A DNA stretch of 64,000 nt from Rhodobacter sp. (GCA_020250175.1 JADCEN010000063.1:1-64000); one strand, 5' to 3'. Numbered from the stretch's first letter, positions 40,746-50,798 are shown. Made by a program: numbers and translations. Notes: generated by a model not told the origin, from the sequence alone.

Positions 40746-41933
40746 ATGTCTCTGGACGGACAGACCCTTGCCCCGAACGTCTATGAGTCCGAACCGATCC
40801 CGGAAGCAGCGCGGTCGGAGATCGACCGCCTGCTGCGATCGGGCGATCTGTTTCGCTACACCGCGCCGAAAGACGCGCCCGTCGCCCTGCTGGAAGCCGA
40901 ATTCGCCGAGCTTTTGGGCAGCCGTTATGCACTGGCCGTGTCCTCCTGTTCTGCCGCGCTGTTCATTTCGATCAAGGCACTTGATCTGCCGAAGGGTGCC
41001 AAGATCCTGATCCCCGCCTTCACCTTCGCCGCCGTCCCCTCGGCCGTGGTCCACGCAGACTGCGTTCCCGTGCTGGTCGAGGTGGGCAGCAATTACCGGG
41101 TTGATATCGCCGATCTGGAAGCGAAGCTGGGCGATGCGCAGGCGGTGCTGATCAGCCATATGCGCGGCCATACCAGCGACATGGATGCGATCATGGCTTT
41201 GTGCGATGCGCGCGGCATCCCGGTCATCGAAGACGCCGCGCATTCGCTGGGCACCACCTGGGCGGGGCGCAACATCGGCACCATCGGCAGGATCGGCTGC
41301 TTCAGCTTCCAATCCTACAAGCTGGTGAATGCCGGCGAAGGCGGTATCCTGATCACCGACGATCCGGAACTGGCCGCCCGGGCCGTGATCATGTCGGGTG
41401 CCTATGAGGAAAACTGGAAAAAGCACCCCGGCCTGCAGAACAGCTTCGGCCACTGGCAGAACAAGCTGCCGCTGTACAACATGCGCATGCAAAACCTTTC
41501 CGCCGCCGTGATCCGCCCGCAACTGCCAGAGGTTGCCCGCCGTGTGGAGCAGGGCCGGGCCAACCATGATTACGTGGCCGACCGGCTGAACAGGTCCCCC
41601 TGGCTGACCGTTCCGCCCGCCCTGGGCCCCGAAAACCGCGCCCCGGATTCCATCCAGTTCAATCTGACCGGGTTCGAAACCGATGCCCAGGCGCTTGCCT
41701 TTCAGCAGGCCGCCAAGGCGCGCGGCGTATCGGTTCAGATCTTCGGGTTGAGCGAAGGCAACGCACGCGCCTTCTGGAACTGGCAGTTTCTGGGTGACCC
41801 GCCGGACCTGCCGCTGACCCGTGCCATGCTGATGCGGGCCTGTGACACCCGGCTTCCCGCCCGCCTGACCCGGCCCGACCTTGAGTTCATCGCTGATGCA
41901 CTGATCTCTGCGGCGGCAGAGATCAAGTCCTGA
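40746..41933 (+). CDS. DegT/DnrJ/EryC1/StrS-family aminotransferase
   Basis: A 395-residue PLP enzyme of the sugar-aminotransferase family. Landmarks are YALAVSSCSAALFISIKAL, ILIPAFTFAAVPSAVVHADCVPVLVEV, VIEDAAHSLGTTWAGRNIG and the PLP lysine in SFQSYKLVNAGEGGILIT. Members transaminate nucleotide-linked keto-sugars or related ketones. No other surface-polysaccharide gene is nearby, so the substrate is open. It stands alone on the plus strand with its own leader and hairpin, and is convergent with a LysR gene four bases away. Confidence 0.88.
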   Translation: MSLDGQTLAPNVYESEPIPEAARSEIDRLLRSGDLFRYTAPKDAPVALLEAEFAELLGSRYALAVSSCSAALFISIKALDLPKGAKILIPAFTFAAVPSAVVHADCVPVLVEVGSNYRVDIADLEAKLGDAQAVLISHMRGHTSDMDAIMALCDARGIPVIEDAAHSLGTTWAGRNIGTIGRIGCFSFQSYKLVNAGEGGILITDDPELAARAVIMSGAYEENWKKHPGLQNSFGHWQNKLPLYNMRMQNLSAAVIRPQLPEVARRVEQGRANHDYVADRLNRSPWLTVPPALGPENRAPDSIQFNLTGFETDAQALAFQQAAKARGVSVQIFGLSEGNARAFWNWQFLGDPPDLPLTRAMLMRACDTRLPARLTRPDLEFIADALISAAAEIKS

Positions 41934-41936
41934 TCC

Positions 41937-42911
41937 TTACAGCACCCTGAGCTGAGCCGACAGCCAGGGAAGTTGTGCAACTGCAGGGTCAACGACCTGG
42001 GTTTGCAGCAAGGGGCGCAACAGCCCCGCCATGCGCTGCGGCATGTCTTTCAGCACGTCGACGCGCGCATGAAGCGAGATCGTCCGCGACAGCGGGGCAA
42101 AGGGCAGCGGCAGAACATCGGTTGCATGTCGGAACCTTTGCGCGTGGGTCACCCCCAGCGGCGTCAGGATGGTCCATCCCGCACCGCCCGAGACCATCGC
42201 CATGATCGCATGATAGCTGTCCAGTTCAAAGCGATGCGCAAGGCGCAGGTTCTGCTGCATCAGATGTGCGGCAATCTGCCGGCCCATCAGGTGGCGCGAA
42301 GTATACTGGATCATCGGCAGCGTCATCAGCTGTGCCCGCACATCACCCGCCGCATCGATCACGCCGCGCGCGGCGGCAATGACAAAGGGTTCGGTCAGCA
42401 GCGGATGCACCTCGGCCCAGTCACCCGGCCCCAGTTCCGCGCCCAGATCGGCCGCAACGACGACATCCAGCGCCCGCCCGTCAAGCTGTTCCATCAGCCG
42501 GTGGCTTGCACCGGTTTCCAGCAGGAATTGGCACCCCCGCAGCTCTGCCGCCATGACAGACAGAAGGCGGGGCGTCACCTCGGCATCCAGATCCTCGATC
42601 ATGCCAAGGCGCAGGGTCGTCAGGGCCGACATGTCGGACATGGCCAATTCTGCCCGCGCTTCCAGTGCCGCATTCAGAATGGTCTGGGCGTGGCGGCGGA
42701 ACATCCCCCCTGCCGGAGTAAGCCGCATCGGACGGGCCGCCCGGTCAAGCAGAACTGCGCCCAGGGCCGCCTCCAGCCCCGACAATTGCTGGCTGACGGC
42801 CGAAGGACTGGCCGCAAGACGCCGCGCAGCGCCCGAGATGGACCCCTCCTCGGCGGTGGCCAGGAACACTTCGATGCCCCACAGGGTGACGCGACCGGGC
42901 GGTTCCGTCAT
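41937..42911 (-). CDS. LysR-family transcriptional regulator
   Basis: A 324-residue regulator. The N-terminal winged helix is WGIEVFLATAEEGSISGAARRL followed by SPSAVSQQLSGLEAALG; the effector-binding domain begins around residue 90 (LRLGMIEDLDAEVTPRLLSVM). I use the ATG at 42911. A GTG five codons upstream overlaps the phaR stop (GTGA), which would couple it to phaR. Targets are unknown; the convergent DegT gene and pha genes are the nearest candidates. Confidence 0.88.
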   Translation of the reverse strand: MTEPPGRVTLWGIEVFLATAEEGSISGAARRLAASPSAVSQQLSGLEAALGAVLLDRAARPMRLTPAGGMFRRHAQTILNAALEARAELAMSDMSALTTLRLGMIEDLDAEVTPRLLSVMAAELRGCQFLLETGASHRLMEQLDGRALDVVVAADLGAELGPGDWAEVHPLLTEPFVIAAARGVIDAAGDVRAQLMTLPMIQYTSRHLMGRQIAAHLMQQNLRLAHRFELDSYHAIMAMVSGGAGWTILTPLGVTHAQRFRHATDVLPLPFAPLSRTISLHARVDVLKDMPQRMAGLLRPLLQTQVVDPAVAQLPWLSAQLRVL

Positions 42912-42922
42912 GGCCCGCAGAC

Positions 42923-43495
42923 TCACAGCTTGGAAAGTTTGGTCTGCAATTCGGCCAATTGCTTTTTGATCTGCGCCAACTCATCGGCACCGATGGCGTC
43001 CGACGCATCCGTCTGGTCACGCGCAGGACCGGTGCCGCTCCAGCCGGGGATGGATTGCATGCCCGAAAGCAGCGTCTTCATGAAAGCGTCCTGCTGCTTC
43101 ATCAGGTCGTCAAACCCCGGCACCTTTGCCATGGGGTTTGGCAGCACGGTAAGGTTTTCCATCATCCTGGACTGCCCGTTGCGGAACATCTCGAACGACA
43201 GTGCGAGGAACTGCGGCACAACGCTTTGAACTTCGGTTGTGTAGCTGCGCACCAGATCGGTCAGAACGTTGATCGGCAGAACATTCTCGCCCTTGCTTTC
43301 ATGCTCGGCCACGATCTGCAGAAGATACTGGCGCGTCAGGTCATCGCCCGATTTCAGATCGACGATCTGCACGTCGCGTCCGGCGCGGATAAAGCCTGCG
43401 ATATCTTCCAGCGTGACGTAATCGCTGGTTTCGGTGTTGTACAGTCGGCGGCTGGCATAGCGCTTGATCAGCAGCGGTTTTGCGGTATCGGCCAT
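42923..43495 (-). CDS. phaR: Polyhydroxyalkanoate synthesis repressor
   Basis: A 190-residue DNA-binding repressor that also binds PHB granules and releases phasin and pha genes when polymer is present. The N-terminal domain is IKRYASRRLYNTETSDYVTLEDIAGFIRAG at about 10-39, followed by the PHB-accumulation domain with QIVAEHESKGENVLPINVLTDLVRSY. A helical tail ends the protein. The ATG at 43495 gives the normal length. A CTGC-N3-GCAA site lies 23 bases upstream, fitting autoregulation. Confidence 0.95.
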   Translation of the reverse strand: MADTAKPLLIKRYASRRLYNTETSDYVTLEDIAGFIRAGRDVQIVDLKSGDDLTRQYLLQIVAEHESKGENVLPINVLTDLVRSYTTEVQSVVPQFLALSFEMFRNGQSRMMENLTVLPNPMAKVPGFDDLMKQQDAFMKTLLSGMQSIPGWSGTGPARDQTDASDAIGADELAQIKKQLAELQTKLSKL

Positions 43496-43517
43496 GGCCG
43501 GCCCCCTCCCAGGGTTT

Positions 43518-43528
43518 CTGCGGTGCAA
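43518..43528. promoter_or_regulatory. PhaR-type operator upstream of phaR
   Basis: CTGCGGTGCAA, one mismatch from the CTGC-N3-GCAG sequence reported for Rhodobacter PhaR. It lies 23 bases before the phaR start. Confidence 0.55.
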
Positions 43529-43551
43529 AGGAGCTTAAGGCAGCGCAGCGC

Positions 43552-43583
43552 CAAAAGAAAGGGCGGGCTTTCAAGGCCCGCCC
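43552..43583 (-). terminator. Rho-independent terminator of phaP
   Basis: An 8-bp GC stem (43561-43568 with 43576-43583, loop of seven) followed on the minus strand by TTTCTTTTGG. It lies about 60 bases after the phaP stop and separates phaP from phaR. Confidence 0.85.
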
Positions 43584-43645
43584 CACGCGTCAGTCCGACA
43601 GGGAGGATGCAGAGGTGACGCGGATCGTCTCAGGTCACCGGTCGC

Positions 43646-44095
43646 TTACTTCGCTGCGGCGGCGACTTTCTTGGCAGCGGACGTAACCTCGGCGGTGGCT
43701 TTCTTCACCGCGGCGGTCGCGTCTTCCGACAGGTCCTTGCCAGCGGCCAGCATCAGCTCGACCGTTTCCATCTGCACTTTCTTTGCGACTTCGGCAAAGG
43801 CGGCCATATGCTCGGACGCCAGCTCTGCGGAGGCCGAGGCGAAATCGGTCACGGCCTTGGTGTAGTCGGTCGGCTCGGATTTGGCTTTTGCAACCGTGTT
43901 CAGGCGGGCAATAGTTTCTTTCGCCCATTTCGAGCTGATCTCGGTCGATTTTTCAGCAGCTTCCAGGGCGACTTTCGAGATTTTCTCGGCCAGCGCTGCC
44001 TGGGTCTTGAACGCATCCTGGAACGCCTTGGCGTCAACCGGGAAGGACGCCATGGCATCCTGCATGTATTTGGTCAGATCGGGTGTCTTCGTCAT
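43646..44095 (-). CDS. phaP: Phasin (granule-coating protein)
   Basis: A 149-residue, almost wholly helical, Ala/Lys-rich phasin that coats PHB granules. The family core is FKTQAALAEKISKVALEAAEKSTEISSKWAKETI at about 29-62; the tail is a Lys/Ala repeat (KKATAEVTSAAKKVAAAAK) like those that stick to granules or nucleoid. The ATG at 44095 is preceded by AGGAGCAGAG. Two exact CTGC-N3-GCAG operators lie 57-95 bases upstream. Confidence 0.93.
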   Translation of the reverse strand: MTKTPDLTKYMQDAMASFPVDAKAFQDAFKTQAALAEKISKVALEAAEKSTEISSKWAKETIARLNTVAKAKSEPTDYTKAVTDFASASAELASEHMAAFAEVAKKVQMETVELMLAAGKDLSEDATAAVKKATAEVTSAAKKVAAAAK

Positions 44096-44148
44096 GATCT
44101 CTGCTCCTGCACTTGGCCGCATCCTGCGTCCGGATGCAGAAGACATAT

Positions 44149-44193
44149 ATGCTGCGGTGCAGAAATGCAAGGCCTTTTTCTGCACCGCAGCAT
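44149..44193. promoter_or_regulatory. Double PhaR operator in a 17-bp inverted repeat, phaP promoter
   Basis: Arms 44149-44165 and 44177-44193 are perfect inverted copies. Each holds an exact CTGC-N3-GCAG site (44152-44162 and 44180-44190), with centres 28 bases apart. This matches the known Rhodobacter PhaR site and phasin control. As RNA it could also form a strong hairpin just after phaC. Confidence 0.8.
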
Positions 44194-44235
44194 AATTCTT
44201 GCCAGCCCCTTGGCAGCCCCTATTGTCATTTGAAC

Positions 44236-46029
44236 TCAGGCAGCGGGTTCAGCCGTTACATAGGTACCTGGGGCCGGTGCCAGCACCGGATGCCCCGGAT
44301 CGCCCGGGGTTCTTGCCGCCACCTTTGCCCCCGAGCGCTGCGAAAGCCATGCGCCCCAGCGCGGCCACCACGACCCGGCATGGAAGGTTGACGCATTCTT
44401 CCAGTCTTCGGGCAAGGTCATCGGCGCGTCGCTGACATAATGCCCGTACTTGCCTTTCGCGGGCGGATTGACGATGCCGGCGATGTGGCCGGACTGCGAC
44501 AGGACAAAGGTCTTGTCCCTTGAACCGAACTGCCGCACCCCGTTGAACGATCCCTTCCAGGCGGCAATGTGATCGGTCTCGCAGGCGACGGCAAAGACGG
44601 GAAGGGTGATGTCATGCAGCGAGACCGGCGTGCCAAGAACCGGGAACCGGCCTTTTGCAAAGTCGTCGCGCTGGCACAGGCCGCGCAGATATTCCATCGC
44701 CATCTTCGCCGGAAGGTTGGTGCCGTCGCCGTTCCAGAACAGCAGGTCAAACGCCGGAGGCGCCTCGCCCAGCATGTAGCTTCTGATCGCCGGCTGATAG
44801 ATCAGGTCATTGGACCGCAGAAAGCTGAAAGTCCGGCTCATGAAGACCTTTGACAGAATGCCGTCTTCCGCCGTCTGCCGTTCGATCCCGTCGACGAAAT
44901 CATCGTTCAGGAAGACGCCCACTTCGCCCTGATCGGAAAAATCCGTCAATGTGGTGAAGAATGTGGCAGAGTTTACCGAAGTGTCCCCCGCCTTCTTCAG
45001 ATATGCCAGCGTCAGCGCAAGCGTGGTGCCGGCAATACAGTAGCCGACCGCATTCACCTTCTTTTGCCCGGTGATGCGGCGCACCTCGGCCAGGGCGCGG
45101 ATGTATCCGTCGCGGATGTAATCATCCATGCCCACATCGCGGTAGCTGGCATCGGGGTTGACCCAGCTGACCACGAACAACGTGTGCCCCTGATCGACGA
45201 TCCACTTGATCAGGCTGTTCTGCGGCTTGAGATCAAGGATATAGAACTTGTTGATCCAGGGCGGAAAGATCACCAGCGGTGTCCTGAACACCTTTTCGGT
45301 CGTGGGCGCGTACTGGATCAGTTCCAGCATCTTGTTGCGGTAGACCACCGCCCCGGGCGTGGTGGCGATGTTCGCGCCCACATGAAAGGCTTGCGGATCG
45401 GCCAGGGTCACCAGCAGGTCGCCATTGCTGGCCTCGATGTCCCGCACCAGGTTTTCCAGCCCCTGCACAAGGCTTTTGCCGTCCGTTTCCACCGCGCGGC
45501 TCAGGGCATCGGGGTTCGTGCCCAGAAAATTGGTGGGCGCGAACATGTCGACGATCTGCCTTGAGAAATACTCGACCCGTTTGCGATCTGCCGGGTCCAG
45601 ATGTTCCAGACTGCCCACGGCATTCGCCACGGCTTCAGAATTCAGCAGATACTGCTGCTTGAGATAGTTGAAAAAGGGGTGCGTTTCCCACAGCGGGTTC
45701 GAAAACCGCCGGTCCTTCGGCGTCGAATCGGGCGGGGCCTCCAGCTTGCCCCGGGCCAGTGCCTGCTGGGCTTCGACATAGTGCTTAAGGCTTTTGCCCC
45801 AGTAGGTGATCTGATGCTCCAGAATTTTTGCCGGGTTCTGCATCATTTCGGCCACATAGGCCGCCGCCGCCTTCAGATAGACATCCTGACCGGGCCCGTT
45901 CAGCGCCGGATCGGCCTGTTTGCGCCGTGACAGTGCAACCATAAGCCGCTGCGACAACTCTTCGACTTTCGCAAGATTGGCGTTCAGCCTGTCCAGCCGC
46001 ACCACCGCGTCGTCATCGTCGGTTGTCAT
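44236..46029 (-). CDS. phaC: Class I polyhydroxyalkanoate synthase
   Basis: A 597-residue PHB polymerase that joins hydroxyacyl-CoA units at the granule surface. The lipase-like box VNAVGYCIAGTTLA has the nucleophile Cys at 331. The catalytic His is in SQSGHIAGIVNPP. Family blocks FPPWINKFYILDLKPQNSLIKWIV and FLLWNGD-like LLFWNGDGTNLPA are present. Class I size. Divergent from phaZ, with one near-match PhaR site between them. phaP follows 140 bases downstream on the same strand. Confidence 0.96.
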   Translation of the reverse strand: MTTDDDDAVVRLDRLNANLAKVEELSQRLMVALSRRKQADPALNGPGQDVYLKAAAAYVAEMMQNPAKILEHQITYWGKSLKHYVEAQQALARGKLEAPPDSTPKDRRFSNPLWETHPFFNYLKQQYLLNSEAVANAVGSLEHLDPADRKRVEYFSRQIVDMFAPTNFLGTNPDALSRAVETDGKSLVQGLENLVRDIEASNGDLLVTLADPQAFHVGANIATTPGAVVYRNKMLELIQYAPTTEKVFRTPLVIFPPWINKFYILDLKPQNSLIKWIVDQGHTLFVVSWVNPDASYRDVGMDDYIRDGYIRALAEVRRITGQKKVNAVGYCIAGTTLALTLAYLKKAGDTSVNSATFFTTLTDFSDQGEVGVFLNDDFVDGIERQTAEDGILSKVFMSRTFSFLRSNDLIYQPAIRSYMLGEAPPAFDLLFWNGDGTNLPAKMAMEYLRGLCQRDDFAKGRFPVLGTPVSLHDITLPVFAVACETDHIAAWKGSFNGVRQFGSRDKTFVLSQSGHIAGIVNPPAKGKYGHYVSDAPMTLPEDWKNASTFHAGSWWPRWGAWLSQRSGAKVAARTPGDPGHPVLAPAPGTYVTAEPAA

Positions 46030-46052
46030 AAGACTGTTTCCTCAATAACGTG

Positions 46053-46063
46053 CTGCGACGCAA
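46053..46063. promoter_or_regulatory. PhaR-type operator between phaC and phaZ
   Basis: CTGCGACGCAA, one mismatch from CTGC-N3-GCAG, in the 101-base gap between the divergent phaC and phaZ starts, where one site could affect both. Confidence 0.5.
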
Positions 46064-46130
46064 CATACCGTCGCCCGACCGGGGGGGAAAGCGACGAATT
46101 ATTCCCGGACACCTCCGGGCAGGAGACGAC

Positions 46131-47405
46131 ATGCGATACATGGCCACATACGACCTGATGGAAACCCTGCGCAACACCAGCGAGTGGATGGGCGCAACCG
46201 CCAGGGCCATGGCCTCCTATCCTGCCTTCGCGCTTTCGGTGAACCCGGTGCTGACGCTGACCGCCGCCTGGGGCGAGGTGACAGAACGCACATTCTCGCG
46301 CATGATCACCAAGCCGGACTGGGGCATCCGTTCCATCGTCGGGCCCGACGGCCAGGATCACCTTGTGGACGTGAAGACCATCGTCGACAAGCCGTTCGGC
46401 AATCTGATCCAGTTCTTCGTGCGCCGAAGGCAGCCGATGGCCCGCCGGGTGCTGCTGGTGGCACCGATGTCAGGCCATTACGCCACGCTGCTGCGATCCA
46501 CCGTGATGAGCCTTTTGCCCGACTGCGATGTGTTCGTGACCGACTGGCACAATGCCCGCGACATTCCGGTCAGTGCCGGCAAGTTCGACGTGGAAGATTA
46601 TACGCTGTACCTTGTCGACTTCATGCGCGCGCTTGGGCCTGATGCGCATATCATCGCCATCTGCCAGCCCGCCCCGCTGGCGCTGGCCGCGACAGCCTAT
46701 CTGGCCGCCGAAGACCCGGCGGCCCAGCCCCGGTCGCTGACCCTGATCGGCGGGCCGATCGACCCTGACGCCGCCGCCACCGAAGTGACCGATTTCGGTC
46801 GTCGCGTGATGATGGGCCAGCTTGAGGAAATCGCGGTCCAGCGTGTCGGCTTCAAGTACAAAGGTGCGGGCCGGATGGTCTATCCTGGCCTGTTGCAGCT
46901 GCAAAGCTTCATCTCGATGAACGCGGAACGCCACGGGCAGGCCTTCTTCGACCAGATCCTGCGGGTTGCGCGTGGCGAAGCATCGGACCATGATGCCCAT
47001 AACCGCTTTTATGATGAATATCTGGCCGTCATGGACATGACTGCGGAATTCTACCTGTCCACCGTGGACCGCATCTTCAAGAAACGCGAGATTGCGCGGA
47101 ACATCTTTGTCGTTGCGGGAACCAGGGTTGACCTTGGCAAGATCACCGATGTTGCCGTGAAGACGGTCGAAGGCACCAATGACGATATTTCGGCACCGGG
47201 CCAGTGCGTTGCGGCGCTAAGGCTTCTGACGGGCCTGCCGGACATCAAGAAGGCCAGCCATCTAGAAGAAGGCGCGGGCCATTACGGCATTTTTGCCGGC
47301 AAGTCCTGGCGGCTGAACATCCGTCCCCTGGTGCTGAACTTCATTGATGCCAACGCCGCAGCCCCCCGCACCAGGGACAAACCCCGGATCGTCGCCGCCA
47401 GCTGA
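46131..47405 (+). CDS. phaZ: Intracellular polyhydroxyalkanoate depolymerase
   Basis: A 424-residue depolymerase that breaks down stored PHB inside the cell. The family core is MARRVLLVAPMSGHYATLLRSTV and FVTDWHNARDIPV. The nucleophile elbow IAICQPAPLALA has Cys at 178, as in Ralstonia-type intracellular PhaZ, not the Ser of secreted depolymerases. The C-terminal His lies in GAGHYGIFAGKSWR. AGGAG precedes the ATG at 46131. It is divergent from phaC. Confidence 0.95.
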   Translation: MRYMATYDLMETLRNTSEWMGATARAMASYPAFALSVNPVLTLTAAWGEVTERTFSRMITKPDWGIRSIVGPDGQDHLVDVKTIVDKPFGNLIQFFVRRRQPMARRVLLVAPMSGHYATLLRSTVMSLLPDCDVFVTDWHNARDIPVSAGKFDVEDYTLYLVDFMRALGPDAHIIAICQPAPLALAATAYLAAEDPAAQPRSLTLIGGPIDPDAAATEVTDFGRRVMMGQLEEIAVQRVGFKYKGAGRMVYPGLLQLQSFISMNAERHGQAFFDQILRVARGEASDHDAHNRFYDEYLAVMDMTAEFYLSTVDRIFKKREIARNIFVVAGTRVDLGKITDVAVKTVEGTNDDISAPGQCVAALRLLTGLPDIKKASHLEEGAGHYGIFAGKSWRLNIRPLVLNFIDANAAAPRTRDKPRIVAAS

Positions 47406-47560
47406 TCAGCGCAGCATCAGGGGCGTATCAGGTGACACAGGCGTGACCCGTGGCCCGACCGGCCCGAAACCGACCGGACGAATCCGCGCCGGGCCGACAA
47501 TCCGGTGAAAACAGATGCGCACGGCGCAGGCCCGGCCCGGCGGCAGCAGAACGGGTTCGG

Positions 47561-48304
47561 TCAAGACACCTCGCTGATTGCGGTTTCAATCAGCGCAAGG
47601 CAGGCCGGCGAGGAAAAGCGATGGTCCGCATCCTTGACCAGTGTCAGGCGGATGTCCGGGCCGGTGGCATGGTCCAGAAGGCGCAGCGCAACGGCGGGCG
47701 GCACGTCGCTGTCCGCTGTGCCATGCAGAAGCCGCACCGGAAAGGGCAAGGGCAAGGGGCTGCGCAGCACCAGATGCGCCCTGCCCTCTTCGATCAGCCG
47801 CCGGGTGACGACATAGGGAGCGTCGCTGTAGTCACTGGGCAGCTGGATGAACCCGTCGCGCAGCAGGGCCGTCCGCTGCGCCTCTGTGGTCTGCGCCCAC
47901 ATACTGTCTTCGGTAAAGTCGGGGGCGGCGGCAATGCCGACCAGCCCCTTGACCCGCCCCGGTATGGCCCGCGCCAGCAGCAGCGCAAGCCACCCGCCCA
48001 TCGAAGAGCCCACCAGCACCTGCGGCCCCTCAGTCAGCCGATCCAGGGCCATCAGCGCATCTTCGAACCAATCGCCTATGGCCCCATCCTCGAACCGTTC
48101 GGATGACCGGCCATGGCCGGAGCAGTCAAAGCGCAGCAAGGCCCGCCCTGTGCGGCGCGCCCAATCGGCCAGGGCCAGGGCTTTCGTTCCGGTCATGTCG
48201 GACCGCAGTCCGTGCAGGAATACGACGCCCGGCCCGCGACCCTCGATCCGGTCATAGGCGATGCGGCGGCCTTGGGGCGTAGTCAGGAAGCGGGGGTCTG
48301 TCAT
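47561..48304 (-). CDS. Alpha/beta hydrolase
   Basis: A 247-residue serine hydrolase. The oxyanion strand is [16 protein letters not shown]. The nucleophile elbow is [14 protein letters not shown] (Ser at about 100). An acidic residue lies in [10 protein letters not shown] and the His in KDADHRFSS. The shape matches small esterases or thioesterases and the palmitoyl-thioesterase-like ABHD10 group; I cannot assign a substrate. The ATG at 48304 is preferred to the in-frame start 17 codons upstream. Divergent from thrS. Confidence 0.87.
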   Translation of the reverse strand: MTDPRFLTTPQGRRIAYDRIEGRGPGVVFLHGLRSDMTGTKALALADWARRTGRALLRFDCSGHGRSSERFEDGAIGDWFEDALMALDRLTEGPQVLVGSSMGGWLALLLARAIPGRVKGLVGIAAAPDFTEDSMWAQTTEAQRTALLRDGFIQLPSDYSDAPYVVTRRLIEEGRAHLVLRSPLPLPFPVRLLHGTADSDVPPAVALRLLDHATGPDIRLTLVKDADHRFSSPACLALIETAISEVS

Positions 48305-48462
48305 TCTGGCTCCGGGGTTTTGCAGTGTATAGCCTGCCCGCCGGGCACGGACCACCCGCCACCCAAGCCCGGTTGACTTTGCGGGGCGGGACGCGCATCA
48401 CACCGCCCGATAAACCCGCAACCGGGCGTTTCGTGGGCGCCAAACTGACGAGGAAGGCCGAC

Positions 48463-50409
48463 ATGACCCAGATCTCGCTTACTTTCCCTGATGGCAACCA
48501 GCGTGCCTTTGCGGCGGGCGTGACACCTGCCGAGGTGGCCGCCGCGATCTCGCCGGGCCTGGCGAAGAAAGCCGTGTCGGCTTCGGTCGACGGCGCGCCT
48601 TTCGATCTGCAATGGCCGATCGGGGCGGATGCCCGCATCGCCATTCACACACTGCAGGACGAGGCGGTGGTGCTGGAGCTGATCCGGCACGATCTGGCCC
48701 ATATCATGGCACGCGCCGTGCAAGAGCTGTGGCCGGAGGTGAAGGTGACCATCGGCCCGGTGATCAGGGATGGCTGGTACTACGACTTTGACCGCGCCGA
48801 ACCCTTCAGCGCCGAAGACCTTGGTGCCATCGAAACCCGGATGAAGCAGATCATCAACGCCCGCGACCCGGTCAGGACCGAGGTCTGGGACCGTGACGCG
48901 GCCATCGCCTTTTACAGGGCCAAGGACGAACCCTTCAAGGTGGAACTGGTCGAGGCGATTCCGGCCGACCAGAAGATCCGCATGTACTGGCACGGACCCT
49001 GGCAGGACCTGTGCCGGGGCCCGCATCTGCAACATACCGGGCAGGTGCCCGCCGACGGCTTCAAGCTGATGTCGGTGGCCGGGGCCTATTGGCGCGGCGA
49101 CAGCCGCAACAAGCAGCTGCAGCGCATCTATGGCGTGGCCTTCCGCAACCGCGAAGACCTGAAAGCCCACCTGACCATGCTGGAAGAGGCCGCAAAGCGC
49201 GACCATCGCCGCCTGGGCAAGGAGATGGAACTGTTCCACCTGCAGGAAGAAGCACCGGGCATGGTGTTCTGGCACCCCAACGGCTGGCTGATCTACCGCA
49301 CGCTGGAAGATTACATCCGCCGCCGCCAGCGGGGGGCGGGTTACCAGGAAATCCGCACGCCGCAGGTGGTGGACCGGGTGCTGTGGGAACGGTCAGGCCA
49401 CTGGGAAGCCTACCGCGAGAACATGTTCATCGTCGAAGTGGACGAGGAAGGTGCAAGGGAAAAGCGTATCAACGCGCTGAAGCCGATGAACTGCCCCTGC
49501 CATGTGCAGGTCTATAACCAAGGCCTGAAAAGCTACCGCAACCTGCCGCTGCGGCTGGCCGAATTCGGGTCATGCCACCGGTATGAAAGCTCGGGGTCCA
49601 TGCACGGGCTGATGCGGGTGCGCGGGTTTACCCAGGATGACGCGCATATCTTCTGCACCGAAGAGCAGATCGAATCCGAATGTGCGAATTTCATCACGTT
49701 GCTGGCCTCGGTCTACAGGGACCTTGGTTTTGACGGCTTCGAGATCAAGCTGTCCACCCGTCCCGAGGTGCGAATCGGATTGGATGAAACCTGGGACAAG
49801 GTCGAATCGGCGCTGGAAAATGCCATCAGGAAAACCGGCAACGCCTATGAGATCGATCCGGGCGAAGGCGCGTTCTACGGGCCGAAGCTTGACTTCAAGC
49901 TGACCGATGCCATCGGGCGCAAGTGGCAGTGCGGCACCTTTCAGGTGGACCCGAACCTGCCGGCGCGGCTGGATGCCGAATATGTCGGCGAAGACGGCAG
50001 CAAGCACCGCCCCTATATGCTGCACCGCGCCATTCTGGGGTCGTTCGAGCGCTTCATCGGCATCATGATCGAAAACTACGCGGGCCGCCTGCCGTTCTGG
50101 CTGGCCCCGAGGCAGGTCGTCGTCGCCTCGATCGTCTCGGACGCGGATGCTTATGTGCACGAGGTTGTCGCGGCCCTGAAGGCGCGCGGCGTGCGGGCCG
50201 AGGCGGATGTGCGCAACGAAAAGATCAACTACAAGGTCCGCGAACATTCGGTGGGCAAGGTTCCGGTGATCCTGGCCATCGGCATGAAGGAAGTGCAAGA
50301 GCGTACGGTTTCCCTGCGCCGACTGGGCGATACGCAGACCGAAACGCTGTCTTTCGATGCCATGATCACCGCGCTGTCAACAGCCGCACTGCCCCCCGAT
50401 CTGGTCTGA
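48463..50409 (+). CDS. thrS: Threonyl-tRNA synthetase
   Basis: A 648-residue class II synthetase that charges tRNA-Thr. It begins with a TGS domain ([23 protein letters not shown]), followed by the editing domain (about 65-225, with [15 protein letters not shown] and the [14 protein letters not shown] zinc-like site). The catalytic core has [12 protein letters not shown] (zinc Cys), [31 protein letters not shown] and the anticodon domain at the end. AGGAAGG precedes the ATG at 48463. Length is normal. Confidence 0.98.
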   Translation: MTQISLTFPDGNQRAFAAGVTPAEVAAAISPGLAKKAVSASVDGAPFDLQWPIGADARIAIHTLQDEAVVLELIRHDLAHIMARAVQELWPEVKVTIGPVIRDGWYYDFDRAEPFSAEDLGAIETRMKQIINARDPVRTEVWDRDAAIAFYRAKDEPFKVELVEAIPADQKIRMYWHGPWQDLCRGPHLQHTGQVPADGFKLMSVAGAYWRGDSRNKQLQRIYGVAFRNREDLKAHLTMLEEAAKRDHRRLGKEMELFHLQEEAPGMVFWHPNGWLIYRTLEDYIRRRQRGAGYQEIRTPQVVDRVLWERSGHWEAYRENMFIVEVDEEGAREKRINALKPMNCPCHVQVYNQGLKSYRNLPLRLAEFGSCHRYESSGSMHGLMRVRGFTQDDAHIFCTEEQIESECANFITLLASVYRDLGFDGFEIKLSTRPEVRIGLDETWDKVESALENAIRKTGNAYEIDPGEGAFYGPKLDFKLTDAIGRKWQCGTFQVDPNLPARLDAEYVGEDGSKHRPYMLHRAILGSFERFIGIMIENYAGRLPFWLAPRQVVVASIVSDADAYVHEVVAALKARGVRAEADVRNEKINYKVREHSVGKVPVILAIGMKEVQERTVSLRRLGDTQTETLSFDAMITALSTAALPPDLV

Positions 50410-50550
50410 CCCCGGCCTGCGCGCGCATGCGCTTCCCAGCGACGAAGCAAGCCTTTCCGGGCGTGCATGGCCCCTGGCCCGGAGCCGGACCAGGGCCACC
50501 CGCAGCGCGCGGCACCTGCGCCGCGTATGGGCTGTAAAGGGAAAGGTGGC

Positions 50551-50659
50551 CTGCCGACGCGCACCGTAAAGAGGTTCAACAGCACGAAGGGTTTTGGCGT
50601 CATCGCACCGGAGGGCGGGGGCAAGGGGATTTTCGTGCATCTGTCTGCTGTGGACCCAA
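50551..50659 (+). pseudogene. Truncated cold-shock-domain gene
   Basis: Codons from 50551 read PTRTVKRFNSTKGFGVIAPE and KGIFVHLSAVD, the first half of a CspA-type protein (about 69 residues when whole), including RNP1 (KGFGVI for KGFGFI) and RNP2 (IFVHLS). The usual TVKWFN has Arg for Trp, and the expected start codon position is CTG, with an in-frame ATG eight codons before. Similarity stops exactly where a 139-base repeat begins. The gene looks cut by that repeat. Confidence 0.72.
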
Positions 50660-50798
50660 GGGACTCCCCTTTGAATGTGTCAGGCCGCCCCCGGCTTCTT
50701 CCGGAGGAAATCTTGGTAACGATATCGCCCGGAGCCTGTGGTCTGTTTACCGGAAGGTCCGGTGACCGCCGGAAAAAGATCCAGATGCGATAGCCCTG
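50660..50798. repeat. 139-base repeat E, copy 1
   Basis: Begins GGGACTCCCCTTTGAATG and ends GATAGCCCTG. The second copy, same length and direction, is at 51524. The two match at most positions, with a cluster of differences near the middle. No terminal inverted repeats seen. Confidence 0.85.

Noticed and set aside
50660-50798. Repeat E as a conserved short coding sequence on the minus strand
   Set aside because: Both copies keep an open frame with similar peptides, but most base differences change the amino acid, so there is no sign of selection in that frame.
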